A DNA stretch of 64,000 nucleotides from Pisolithus tinctorius (Eukaryota > Basidiomycota > Agaricomycetes > Boletales > Pisolithaceae), in the NCBI GenBank assembly GCA_024663395.1, contig JANFAH010000058.1, positions 305,249 to 369,248 of the forward strand. Reading direction: 5' to 3'. The position numbers and the translations under genes were made by a program. Positions 37,171 through 49,173 of this stretch are shown here, one piece after another. The notes under the pieces are model-generated. The model did no database searches. It was not told where the DNA came from and saw nothing but the letters and a program-made list of their open reading frames with translations. The stretch's first letter is position 1. The number at the start of each line of letters is the position of its first letter.

Positions 37171-37710
37171 TGTCATAGCCATGCCTTGACCCTGGCCAGA
37201 CTTGGCCTTGCACTCATTCAGTCCAGCCTCAGCCTTGCCAAACACCTACCACCAGATGGTCTGGTGCAGGTAGCACTGATTTGCAGTGCTCATATGAAGT
37301 ATCATTTTGGTTGAGCCCAACCTGGCCTCATATCTGGTCCACCCTCATCTCTGTCTTGGTCTCTGGTGTCTTTGTCATGCCTTACTAATACTTACTCTTA
37401 CCAATTGTGTTACCAATCTTTGAGAGACCAGCATTACTGGTTTCTATACTATAGTTGTCTCTAGTATATAAGCCTGTAGATACTTGGGCTGTACTCCTGA
37501 GTCTGAAATCTACTAAGTCTCATCTGAAACTTCTGTATTGGCCTTGGACTCAGACTGTGACCCACACAAGGGAATACTGCTGCATCTTCAGTTGCTAAGT
37601 TCAACCAGTCCTCTATCTGTTCTCCCCCCTCCTTCTGTTTTCCAGCCTCCTGGCCTCATGCCTGCCCTGGACTCCAGACCAGTCTTGACCCCAGACTTCT
37701 GCACTTGACA
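37171..37710 (+). repeat. LTR of a second Ty3/Gypsy family
   Basis: 540 bp starting TGTCATAG and ending CTTGACA, homologous (reverse complement) to the solo LTR at 61671-62191. A TATA-like TAGTATATAAG lies near 37458. It is CpG-depleted. A gag-like open frame starts 47 bases downstream, so this is the 5' LTR of a truncated element. Confidence 0.75.
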
Positions 37711-37756
37711 GTATTTCAGACTCAAGCTTGTGTGGGTCTAACCTCTTGATCTAGTC

Positions 37757-38252
37757 ATGGCTACAAAGACTTGTTTCCAACCTCCCTGTGGCTGCACTGC
37801 CACCAATCCCAAACCTGCTTTGGCCAGTGGGGCTTGTCATGAGGCCATGTTAGCTGCCTTGGGCACCACTAGGCACTCCCATGAACCTGTTGATTGCTTC
37901 AAGGGCTTCTCAGCCCAGAATTCCAATGCTCCTACCTCACATCACCCCATTGCCCCCATCTCCAATGATGATCCCTGGGATGATGGGCCAGACAATGATG
38001 AAGATAATAATAACCCTGATGATGACCCTGGAAATGATCCTGGTGATGACAAGCTGGATGACAATGACCTGGAGAATGATGAGCCAGACTTCCCAGACAC
38101 AGATGCTGAGCTCAGAATTGCCATGTTTGTTAGTCTTGCAAAGGCCATCAAACTACTAGCCTGAATGCCTGTACCAGTCCTGAGTCCTCAAGCAGGACCA
38201 AACCTCAAGAGCCAGACACATTTGATAGAACCAACCCCAAGAAGCTTTGCAC
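37757..38252 (+). pseudogene. truncated gag of a Ty3/Gypsy element
   Basis: ATG at 37757 gives MATKTCFQPPCGCTATNPK, then a long Asp/Asn/Pro-rich acidic stretch and DAELRIAMFVSLAKAIKLLA, with a stop at about 38162. Just beyond, KPQEPDTFD-like coding continues in another frame. This layout resembles gag starts of mushroom Ty3/Gypsy elements. The reading is cut at 38253 by an LTR of the other Gypsy family. Confidence 0.6.
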
Positions 38253-39713
38253 TGTCACACAGCAAAGGTGTTGTGGACATGGTTACAGCTGACTCTGCCT
38301 AGCTTATCAACAAGTTATGCACAGTGCCATGAATGGAGATGAGAGACTAGAGCCCTCATGCATAGAAGGACAGCTGGACAATAGCAGTTATCCTTCACAC
38401 AAGAATGAGTTGTCAGTGCTAGAGAGAAAAGAGGAAGTGAGTTAAGTGCCCATCAAAAGTTCTTAGCACCTGTGTATGACATTCTAGTTTTCATCATATC
38501 TCCACCATTTCTAAAGATACCAACTCCTTTCCCACACTTGCTTATAATGCTCAGCCACATGATCCTGCCTTCTGTGTACAGATCCTTCCTCTCTGCTCCA
38601 TGCAACATCTTCATACCAGTCTCATCCATCATTCTTCCAAAATTGTGACAGCTACAGTATAATCTACTGTTCTCCACTCTCCCTGATCACATCCTTGATG
38701 AGTATGATGCACATCTTGCCTTCTTGTTGCAAGATACAGCAGAAGATGCTCCCCCTTCATCCTCTCTGCCAACAGAGTCTCATTCATGATGTTTTTATCT
38801 GCTTCACTGAGAGGACAGTTGGGGGGGATGTGATCCCCTATGCTCCTGTCACCCCCACAGACCCCCAATGCCCAATGCCCTTTGACACCTGACACCTGAC
38901 ATCCCTTTATAGATGTCCTATATTGACATCAGATCAGCACTGCCTCTCTGTCATCCCACTTTGGCCTAGAAGCAATTCCTTCAAGATGTGGCAGGCACAG
39001 CCTCCCCCTAATGTGATTCCAGTGCACTTACTCAGTTTCTGACAATCCTTGACTCACCTATTGCCAATACTTACCAATGTTTTGACTGTGCTTACTGATT
39101 CTTTGCATTTCAGCTTATTGATCCTTACCAATGTTTACCAATGCTTTCTAAGATGATTACCCACTACCTACATTCCTTACCCATCAGTGATCAATCACTT
39201 ACCAATGTTTTCACCTTGTTTTCCATCAACAATGCCCCTGTACTGTATATAAATCACTGTACTTAGATAGCTGAGAAAATGAAGACATCAGAGAGCACCT
39301 CTTTCTCACATTTCTTTGTCCCTCAGTAAATTCATTCATCAGCTTCAATAGTTGAGGCTTTATTATGGGTCTAGCTACCATCTACTTCACCTATTGTCAT
39401 CCATCATCAATCAGCTTCACATTCAGCCCTTCCTGGGCTCAGATTAGCTTGGGACATTGGATTAAGTCATCATCCATCTTTCTGGAGGCTGACAGCAGTC
39501 TACCCCATCACTTCCTCTTGCATTCTTGCTCCCTCTTCATCAGGAGCACCCCCAACCCTCAGCACTCATCTTTGAGTGTTGTAACTCACAAAAACCTGCC
39601 CAAATAAGACTGTCTGCCATCTAGGTACTGCAGAGGCACACTACCACTTGCTCTTACTGTCATTTGTGTTGGATTTAGTTGGTTTACACCACTGAACCCC
39701 ACTTTGGCTCACA
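38253..39713 (+). repeat. decayed LTR of the Gypsy family, opposite orientation to the intact copy
   Basis: Starts TGTCACACAGCAAAGGTGTTG, the reverse complement of the intact LTR end at 45.4 kb, and ends GGCTCACA, directly followed by CTGGAGCCCACTGTGAGGGG, which matches the sequence bordering the intact 5' LTR. It is CpG-depleted and shortened by indels. It has inserted into the gag remnant to its left. Internal sequence of this copy is lost after about 60 bases. Confidence 0.7.
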
Positions 39714-39839
39714 CCTGGAGCCCACTGTGAGGGGTGGTCATTCCTGGATCAAGAAAGTGGATGTGTCATCAGCTGGTTGCTTATTGCAAGTTTCTGAGTT
39801 CAGGCCTCAGTGCCCTTTGCTCATGAATATTATGCAAGG

Positions 39840-42050
39840 TTCCTGAGTTCACCAAAGAAGAGGGGAAGACCAGCTACACAAATTACAAATATGTTACCTG
39901 GCATGCAGCATTTCTTTGAATCATTGATAGATTCACCAAATTCTCAAAGCTAAGATACAAATATGAGTGCTATGACAAAATCACTCAGTGGCTCTTTCCC
40001 TTGAGTCTCATCTTATCCACTGACTATGAAGAACAGTAAGTCAAGGGCACTACAAGTCTGCATTGAACATACTAATAATCATGTCGGCATTAGATGCATG
40101 ATGAGCCTAATTTGAGGCATGAAGAGTAATCATCCATGCCCAGTTTGTTTGGTTCCCCTTGAGGAGTTATCCCAGCTTGCCAAATCATTTCCAACACATT
40201 CCATAAGACAGGCAAAAGAAGCCCTCACCATATATCAAGAAAAGAAGTAAGCTGGTGAACCAATCCTCAAAGCCCTTGGTCTTCAGCCAGTTGCAGTGAG
40301 TTTCATATTCATTAGTGACTCTTATCAACCACATAACCAAATCACAAGAACATTTTCTAGAAGGATGAGAGCTCAGAGCCAGAGGGAGCTGTGAGCTTCA
40401 ACCATATCCATGCTCTGCATGATGGTCTTTTTGGACACCACTCACTCAAAGAACTCAAAGATTCTTTTAAGCAAATTACTGTGTAAGTATGCAGTGCAAC
40501 TTGAGGAGCAGTATGTACTACCCTCTATTTACTTTTCCAAGACATCCTAATCCTAAACTGACTGCAGGCTTGTGGCATTTCCAAGCTGGTGAGGTTTGGT
40601 AAACTTCAATGACATCCTACAAGTAAGCTATGCTGATGGGAACAAACTCCAAGATCTTGTGTGCATGAGAATCTTCTTTTGACCTCCCAGCATAAGCTAA
40701 CTGACTCACAAGCAAACCTTCTACACTGCATTGAATATTCTGACAAATGACATAAGCTATGAAGGCTACCAGCTCCTACAGATGCTCCTCAGCTACTTGG
40801 AATTGGACAGGACCCTTGAATTGATAGAGAGGAAGCAGTTGGTTTTTGGGACTGAACTAAAGGTACATGATATTTCCTTGCTGTTAGAGTCAACTGTTGA
40901 TCCCCTGCTCTGACCTAGGAGTATATCTCCTGTGTGGCTAATAGTGGGCTAGCAGAACACCTCAAAACAGACTGGAATTTCATAGGTCCATCTTTGGAGA
41001 CATGTCATGCAGGACATTCAGAATAAAGGAGCAGCTCATAACTACAGCACTCAGCCCAATGAGAAAATGCATGGCTCACTTAAAGATGCATACCAGGACT
41101 GCTCAAATGGTAAGGACATTGCCCTTCAGGTGCATCCAGCTTCTGCTCTTCTCATCTCACTCAGTCCCATTGACCTGAAGTCACATAGGTCTTTTGTGTC
41201 AACCACCACCACTTAGCCATGAAACTAATTAGGAGCTGGGTGGATGCTGAAGCCAATTATACACAGCAAGATCACAACAATAATGATATTGACAGTGGAG
41301 GTGATGAGGATATCCTCATGAGTTTCAGTGAGCATTTAAGCTTGGTTCACCATGGTCACTGAAGAGCATTCAATCAATCATTCACAATCATGCTTCACAG
41401 CAAGAATTCCAAGGTTTCCATCAGAAATATACTTGGTTGATTAATTAAGGCCTTCCTATTTACCTCAATTGCAACTTGAATTCTTGGAAAAACATCTCAT
41501 TCCAGGTATGTTTTGCCATGTTGAGCTATATGGTAGTCATTACCCCATCTCACAATAACCTATGCATGTAGTTGCAGGAGCATGCTTACCTCAAGGTCAA
41601 TTACAAGTTAAGGATGGACTGGCAGCAAGCTACTGACTACCTACAATGCAACCCTTCATTCCATGGGAAGCCTCATTATGACAGTGTCCTCTTTCAGTTT
41701 TCACATAGCAAGATTGCTTTTGCTTGCTTGGTATTCATGTTTTTGTGCAACATTCCTGACTTCAGCACATCATTTTGCTCTCATTTGCCCCTATACAGGC
41801 AACATCAGTGCAGCTTGTAACTCCTCTGACAATGCCTTCAGGCTCACACATGTTAAAGCATGTCTCTGCACAGCATCAATATTCATCCCCATCCAGTCCA
41901 TCATTAGGGGAGCATTGCTGTACCCTGATCCAAAATATAAAGATGAATATTTTGTGGTGGAGCACATTGATGGAGATGTGTTTCATCATGTCAACAAGTG
42001 GAACTGGCATAGGCTGGACCAGGAGTAAGGAAATGATATCTTGTACTTTG
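39840..42050 (+). pseudogene. remnant of a Plavaka-like transposon protein
   Basis: Fragments on the plus strand in changing frames: PCPVCLVPLEELSQLAKSF, AKEALTIYQEKK followed by a stop then AGEPILKALGLQPV, FNHIHALHDGLFGHHSLKEL, ILTNDISYEGYQLLQMLLSY, NYSTQPNEKMHGSLKDAY and SIIRGALLYPDPKYKDEYF. These resemble conserved blocks of large transposon-borne proteins expanded in Agaricomycetes (Plavaka/KDZ-like). The superfamily assignment is from memory and weak; the coding nature of the remnant is clearer. There are multiple stops, frame changes and probable introns, and CpG is nearly absent. Confidence 0.45.
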
Positions 42051-42479
42051 GATAGCTGCTTTCTTTTCTTCATACCAATGCTCTATGCCAGTGTATTCTG
42101 TTACTGCATCTCTAACAATTACATGGTTTATCCCTCAAATCATTGTCACTATGTTTGAGTTACTAATTCTGATCTCTTGAGTCATAATATTGCATGCAAC
42201 ATGTTTACTGACATCATGATATCAACTCAATAGCATCAAAGCAGCAGCACTGGGGCCTTCATCTGGACTACAACAAACAATATTACACCTACAGACATGT
42301 TTGATTGGTGAGTCCCCTCTTATTGACATTCTGACTGGTTCTCCTGGCTGCCATTCTAACTTGGTATGCTCTACTGGTAGGTAACAGTGATGTAAGATAC
42401 CTCAACAATGATACACTGGTGCAAATGGTTAGTCAACATCATTTCCATCTTTTGCCTCATTGAACACCCTTCAAAAGGA

Positions 42480-43553
42480 TCTACTTGGTGTGAACCAACC
42501 AAAACCAGCACCAAAGACAAAGAAGAGCAAGTGGTGGTGTGCCTCTGCAGCACCTGGAGGGCAGAAAAAGCTAAAATGGGTGTTATTCAAGGGATGGTAC
42601 TCCTAGTACAAGTTGTCAATGAGTTACACAAGAGCAGACAAATGGATGATGACTGTGAGTGTTATGACCGTGCGTTCATCCTGCATCATCACTAACTCTG
42701 CACCCTTTTCCACTGGTCATTCGCTCACTCTGCACCAACTCTGCCCACCTTCTGTCATCTACGAACCATCTCCACTCCGACTACTGTCGGACTTGTGTTG
42801 CTCTCCTACTGGACCGAGCAGACCGTTCTCTGAGGGGTCATGTGACTACCTTCGGACTTCTCCCTGACAGCATGCAGTCAGGTACTCCACAGCACATGCA
42901 CCATGTGGTCCAGTGCCTGGGCTGTTTCCTTTTTTGGATGTCCTATGTTACCCGCTCGTATGTCCTCCGTCTACCCTTCATTCGTTGTCTGGGAAGTTTT
43001 ACTTGAAATTTTACGAGTCTCCATATGTCAGTTCTGATTCCGGTTACTGTACCTCTGTAGTAGTATAAAAGGATGTATCATACTCCGCTGTCCCTCAGTA
43101 CGAATATCAACTTAGTTCCTACTCCCTCTGATTCCATCTTCTGCCTGTCAGAGTTATCTCTGACTCTCCATCTATACTCTCCCTCTGAAATACGAGGGCT
43201 GAGATTGTGCAAGGGGGTAGCACATGAGCTAAACCTGATGCCCTCACTCCGCTCTGCCACTGCCTCAGCGGACTTTGTTCCTGCCAACACTCCACTAGTC
43301 AGAGTTCTGTTCCTCTGTGTCAGACTTGCTTCTGAACCCTTCTCTAGACCTTGTTTAGTGTTGGAGTTGGTCGGAGTAGGCCCGGACTTGACAGTGAGAG
43401 GGATGCTGACTAGAGTGAGGATCTTCAATAGAAAGTACTCTGGATGGATGTTGGTTGCACAGGAGTGGATGGATGGCTAAGCAAAAGTTGTTGACTAAGT
43501 ATGAATGATACTGATGATGATGACTGAAGGTAGATAGAGATAGACCCTTAATG
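42480..43553 (-). repeat. left part of a decayed Gypsy LTR (oldest layer of the nest)
   Basis: From about 42486 the sequence aligns with the start of the intact LTR at 43597 (GTGAACCAACCAAAACCAGC; AGCAAGTGGTGGTGTGCCTC; CACCTGGAGGGCAGAAA), with CG replaced by TG or CA. It is interrupted at 42660-43393 by a solo LTR, resumes to 43553, and continues at 58036 beyond the TIR element and the young Gypsy copy. Confidence 0.7.
42660..43393. mobile_element. 734-bp solo LTR with 5-bp target duplication
   Basis: CpG-rich island in CpG-poor surroundings, starting TGTTATGACCG and ending GGACTTGACA (TG..CA), flanked by GTGAG on both sides (42655-42659 and 43394-43398). TATAAAA at about 43064 suggests the LTR promoter. 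The sequence on either side is one interrupted copy of the older LTR. No internal region is present, so this is a product of LTR-LTR recombination. Confidence 0.85.
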
Positions 43554-43596
43554 CACATGATTCAGTCACTTGTAAGCCTAAAAGTGGGTCATCCGA

Positions 43597-45442
43597 TGTG
43601 AGTCAAAGTGTGGAAAGGCAGTGGGAACCAACCAAAACCAACACAAAAGACAAAAGTAGAGCGAGTGGTGGTGTGCCTCCGCGGAACCTGGAGGGCAGAA
43701 ACCTGAATGTGGGGGGGGACTTCAAGTAGAGGTGCTCCTGGCGCAAGTCGATGACGAGTTACGCAGGAGAGGATGAATGAATGCCGATTGAGAAGGGGAC
43801 GCTGAACAGAGCGAAGGTGTTCAGCCGAAAGGCACTTCAAGTAATGGACTTCAAGTAAATGTGCTCCTTGCACAAGTCGATGACGAGTTATGCAGGAGTG
43901 GGAGGATGACTAAGCAAGACTTGCTGACTAAGTGGGGATGGAGCTTCAGATAATGGTGGTAGATAGACTCTTCCGAATGAGCCTCAACTACCAAGGATAT
44001 GAATGATGACAGATAGACCCCTTCGTGGAGCCTCAACTGTCGACGATGAGATAGGCACTGAACTGATTGCTGGACTGCTTCTTTCGATTCTGATTGATTC
44101 TGGGTAGCTAAGTACATGGGGGTTTATATACTGGGGGGAGCACAGCTTGTGACAAACAAGGCACAAACACTTGGTAAGTAATGAGTAAGGACTGAGTAAT
44201 CATGATGAGTAAGCGAGAAATGAAAAGTAAGCAAGCAAAGAAGATTGGTAAGTATTGGCAATGAACGAGTCAAGGATAGTCAAAATATCACAGAATGAGT
44301 CAAATAGAGTCAGAAACTGAGTAAGCGCACTGATATCACATTAGGGGGTGGCGATGCAAGTCAGATCTGGCGGAGACATCTCTAGATCCAAAGATGGCAT
44401 GACAGATGGATGGTGTTTCCAGATAGGGAAGTATTAATTCCAGAATTGAAGGGCATGAGTCAGGCGTCAAAGGGGGCTAGGGCATTGGGGGTCTGTGGGG
44501 CAATGAGAGCATACGCGATCGCGTCTCCCACCCTTCCATCCTCTCAGCGAAGTTAACAAAAACTTCATGAATGGGGCTCTGATGGAGGAGGAGGAGAGAA
44601 GGGGGACGTCTTCTGCTGGATCTTGCAGTAAGAAGGCAAGATGCATGTCATACTCGTCATGAATGCGATCAGGGAGGCTGGAGGACAGTAGATTATACTG
44701 CAGCTGTCGCAATGCGGGAAGAATGATGGATGAGATTGGAACAAAGACGGTGCAGGGAGCAGGGAGGAATGATCCATATGCTTCATCAACTGGGGAGACT
44801 GAAACGACCACATAAGACCTTTCTAACCGAGTGACAGACCTGGTGACCAAAGAACGTCCTTCTGGAGTCATACTGACAAGGAGAACACGCTGACCAAGCT
44901 GCATGGGAGGAGACGGGGCTGACAATGATGGGATGAACCAGGGGGCTTCAGGACGGAAGCTGGTGGGAATGCCTGGCAGATATATGTAGCCACTGTCTCT
45001 GGCAAATGAGACAAGCGAGATGACCGACGAAGAGGTGGCCATGATTGATGGACTTAGCGAAATGAGCGTCTGATGGATGGAGTGCTGTAGAAACACGTAG
45101 GGTGCGAGGATCCTCTCCAAATTTGGAAGGAAGAATCGTGGGGCTGAGCACTTTAAGCGAGCATGCGAACCGAGTTGATATCTTTGGAAATGGTGGAGAT
45201 ATGACGAAACCGGAATGCCGTACACGGGCGCAAAAACTTTAATGCGCGCTTAACTCGCTTCCTCTTTTCTCTTTAGCACTGACGACTCGTTCTTGTGCGA
45301 AGGATGACTGTTCACGTCCAACAGTCTTTCTACGCATGAGGCCTTTAGTCTTCATCTGCATGCTTGGGCATTGTGCGCAACTCGTCAACGAGTTAGGCAG
45401 AGTCAGCTGTAACCATGTCCACAACACCTTTGGTGTGTGACA
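43597..45442 (-). repeat. 3' LTR of the young Gypsy element
   Basis: 1846 bp, TGTGAGTC to TGTGTGACA on the plus strand. It differs from the other LTR by about ten 1-2 nt indels and about three substitutions (two are C/T changes at CpG, e.g. near 44983 and 45187). It carries three copies of the CTCGTCGACGAG-type palindrome. Confidence 0.92.
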
Positions 45443-45569
45443 TCCACCGGCAAGAAGAAATGCAATCGTCCCCGATTGCGACCAATGCAGGGAACCCAGG
45501 GAAAACAAAAAGAAAAATGAAGGAAGGAATGACAGGCAATCAGTATCGTAAGAAATGAAAAAAGGGAAA

Positions 45570-48500
45570 TCATGAATAGTCATCTGAGTCGTAGTCGATA
45601 TTGTTGTTGGTGTCTTTGTTTTCATCATCTGTTTCATCTTCTTCATCATTGTCATTGTCGTCACTGTCGTCATCGTTACTGCTGTTATTATCTTCTTCTT
45701 CATCTCTTTCTTCTTCCATAACACTGGGTAAGGGAGTGTGGCGAGAATAATAAGGAATGAGTCGAAACGCTGCGACGCCTCGAGCAGAAATGGTGCCATC
45801 GAGTTCTTTAAGGACGTAGGAGCCTCCCTTGGTGCGACGAACAACTCATAGGGACCAAGGTAGTGGCTTTGACTTGCGATCCAGTTCTTCTCTATCGTGT
45901 GTTGCGAACCAATACCAAATCTCCTGGCTCATAAGCTGACTTCATCAACCGTAAAGCATACCTCTTCTCAAACTGACCCTTGGAGCGTAAACGAGACTTC
46001 TGCAAAGTGGTGAAAGCGGCATTGATATCTTCTCTCCTTTTCCAACTGACGAATGCGAAGTGCGAGAAGCTCTTGAGATGACATTCCAGAGTAGAATCCT
46101 TCAACGAGATAGGTAGACTCGAAGAGATCAAAAGGCAGGACAGGATCAAGACCATGTAGCAGGAAGTAGGGGCTGAATCCAGTGGAGCGACGAGTAGTGA
46201 CCTTGTCTGCAAAGAACGCGTGATGGACCTTGGACGGCCAAAGCGAAAGATCTCCTTCACAAGCTTTGATGATAGCTTCTCTGATAACAAAGTGACCGCG
46301 TTCACAACTCCATTTGCCTTGGAATTATATGGGGAGATGCGAATCTGAGGAATGGAGTAGTGCTTCATGAGTTTCTCAAAGGCGCCCTTGACCTCACTGC
46401 CATTATCAGTGACAACCTGGGCAAACACCATAACGACAGAAGACTTCTTCCCAGAAGAACTTAGCGAGACTGTCTGCATTGGCATGACGAAGAGCACGAC
46501 CTTCTGCAGCGAGGGAAAGATCATCTCGAGCTGCGACAAGATAGCGATAACCACGTGCTTTGGGCATGAGCATGACGTCGACATAGACCTTCATAAAGAT
46601 TCTGGGGGAAGCGGAAAAGTGATGGGAACCTCTGCTTTACGAGTGCTTCGGATCTGGCACTCATGGCAAGAGCGGACATGATGGGCAATGTCTTGATACA
46701 TCTGAGGCCAGTAAAAGCGCTGTCTGACTGTATGAAAGACTCCAAAGACTCCACGATGACCAAGTTCTTCATGAGCATGACCGAGGATCTGGACACGGAG
46801 ATGGGGATCGAAAATGACCTTGGCTGGAGGATGGGGACCTCGACGTTTAAAGAGCTGGTCTCCATGAAGGAAGAACTGGAGGGATCTGTGAATGAAGCGC
46901 TTGCGAGCAGTATTGGAAGGGAACGGGGGAAGTTCTGTAGTACGAAGGAAGTGCAGGACCGACGTAAGAGGACATCTTGAGACGTATCATTGGAAAGGAA
47001 TGATGGGAGGGTAATGGCATATGTGGACTCGCGCGCAAGTCGTCGACGAGTTGCGCTGACTGAAGATGGATGGGCATCTGTAAAAAGAATATTCTCCAAC
47101 CACTCATCAGCCTCTTCTGCATCAGCTTCGCCTTCTTCATACTCCTCTTCTGTAGGTTGACGTCTGGAAAGGGCATCTGGGGCTCGGTGACGAACAGCAG
47201 GGACATGAATGAGCTTAAAATCAAAGAGAAGTATACCCTCGATCCAGCGATTGATAGTAGCGTTAGGTTGAAGATCTGGATCATTGAGCATACCTTTGAT
47301 GTACTTCGCATCAACCTCTACCCATAGATGACGAATGCCGTAGAGATATAGCGGTAGTGACGAAGCGCTCTGAAGAGACCATAGAGCTCGAGCTTAGGCT
47401 GACTGTAGCGAGATTCACGTTCATTGATGGGGAGTGAACCATAGCGAGCAGGACGTTTACGACCTTCTTCATCATACTGAGAGAGAACGAATCCAACGGC
47501 GATGTTACTGGTGTCAACGGAAAGAACGACTGGCAGGTCAGATGAGTAGTCAATGGGGCGAAGGGCAGGAGCAGACGAGACGGCGAGCTTCAAGGCGTCA
47601 AACGCATCTTGCTGGGGCTGATCCCAAATGAACGGAGCATTCTTGCGATAAAGGTCAACGAGTGGGCGAGCCAACTGCGAGTAGTTCGCAATCCAGATAC
47701 GAACAGTACCACAGAGACCTAGGAATGAGCGAACATCTTGGGCGTAGCGAGCGTTGGCCAGTTGACGACCTTCTTCACCTTGTGGTCGTCAGGAGAGCGA
47801 CCATGAGGATGGCATGCTTGACCAAGAATGATAACACGAGGCTGGCAGATCTGAGATTTCAAGCCAGAAAACGTTCCCGGCATGAGCAAACCGATGCATG
47901 ACTCTATGCACGTCTACAGCATGTTCCCAAATGAAGCGACGTATGCCGGGATTCTCGGGTAACGTTTCGGCATTGCCATCGGCATCTTCATAACGGGTTG
48001 CAGGGCCTTTGACGGCAGATCATCGATGAAAACGTTGGCAACGTGAGGGATTTCGTCCTGTAGAATGAACGCTGTACAATTCTGAAACTCGACGGCGAGT
48101 TGGTGTAGCCTTGAGGCATGGCAGTATGGCGCAGTAAGCCAAGAGGTCATGAAGGATGTCAGATCTCGGCTATCGGGATGGAGCTGGCGTGCATCAAATC
48201 CTGAAAATAGATCAAAGACCGTGTAGCATTGACGACCGGCAAACGGCTCCACAAAGTCGTCCAGGATTGGTGGAACACCAGCGTCTCGAATTGTAACCTT
48301 ATTCAGAGGCTGTAGATCATGAACGATACGGATCTTGCCATTCTTTTTCATAACACAGAACCATTTGGAGCGATAGGATGATTGGGCCGGCTCATAGAGA
48401 CCAGCGGCGATCTTCTCCCGAAGAAGCTGTATGACACGTTCTCGTATGCCAGGGGGAATTGGAATGTTACGAAACTCCCATGGTTCATGTGGCAGGACAG

Positions 48501-48783
48501 GAATGATGTAAGGCGAAAAGTAGTCTGAACGAAAGTTTCCTCTCTCCGATTCATCAAACGCCAAGGCACGCTCATTAAGCTTCATGACATGCGAAAAAAG
48601 TTTTTCCTCTTCTGGCCAGAGAAAGCCATCAGCGTTAATCTTCATGGAGGTAAGGCGCTCTTGAGTAAGCTTCTTTGTGGGAATGAACACAGGAGGGTGA
48701 CACGTGAGAGGTGTGAGTGATGCAAGGGGGTCTTCTGGAAACTGGCGATGGACTCGAGCGTCTTCTGGATAGACTCCAGGCAC
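45570..48783 (-). CDS. Gypsy pol: reverse transcriptase, RNase H, integrase (frameshifted)
   Basis: The RT region has WEFRNIPIPPGIRERVIQLL, KWFCVMKKNGKIRIVHDLQP, YTVFDLFSGFDARQLHPDSR and the catalytic FIDD in HVANVFIDDLPSK. RNase H follows with VVLSVDTSNIAVGFVLSQYD and the connection IHVPAVRHRAPDALSRRQP. Integrase shows HHVRSCHECQIRSTRKAEVP (zinc-binding end), KVYVDVMLMP (first Asp), VVTDNGSEVKGAFEKLMKHY (second Asp) and SPYNSKANGVV. After a Lys/Arg-rich segment and GSYVLKELDGTI it ends in an acidic tail with a TGA at 45570-45572. The blocks lie in at least three frames, for example at about 48150, 47700, 47310 and 46480. No chromodomain is seen. Confidence 0.85.
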
Positions 48784-49173
48784 TGGCTTGACTTACGATC
48801 AACGCGCTTGTACGCTCCATATACCGGCTGATCTGTTTCATCGGCTGAGTCTTCTGTATCCATAGCAAGGCCTTTTCTAAAATGTAACAAATCAAGAAAG
48901 TCAGACAGGGAATAGTAAAAATGAAGCTGTTTTTCAGTTTTCTGAATAAGAAGGGGATCTGGTGCTTTTGAAGGATTAGATAACGAAGAAGAGAAGACAT
49001 CAAGATAAAAGGAGCTCTGGAAGCTTGAAACTGAAGGAGGCATAGTAAGTGATGTTACAGGAGTATCTGAGCAAAGAAACGATATCTGTGGGTTTAGGAG
49101 TTTAACGACTTCTCGGTCAAAGTGAGCAGACAAAGAACAAGAGAAACTATAAGTACAAGAGGGGACATACAAA

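Noticed and set aside
43073..43480. 135-codon open frame in the solo LTR
   Set aside because: It crosses the LTR end and target duplication into the older LTR, so it cannot be an inherited gene.
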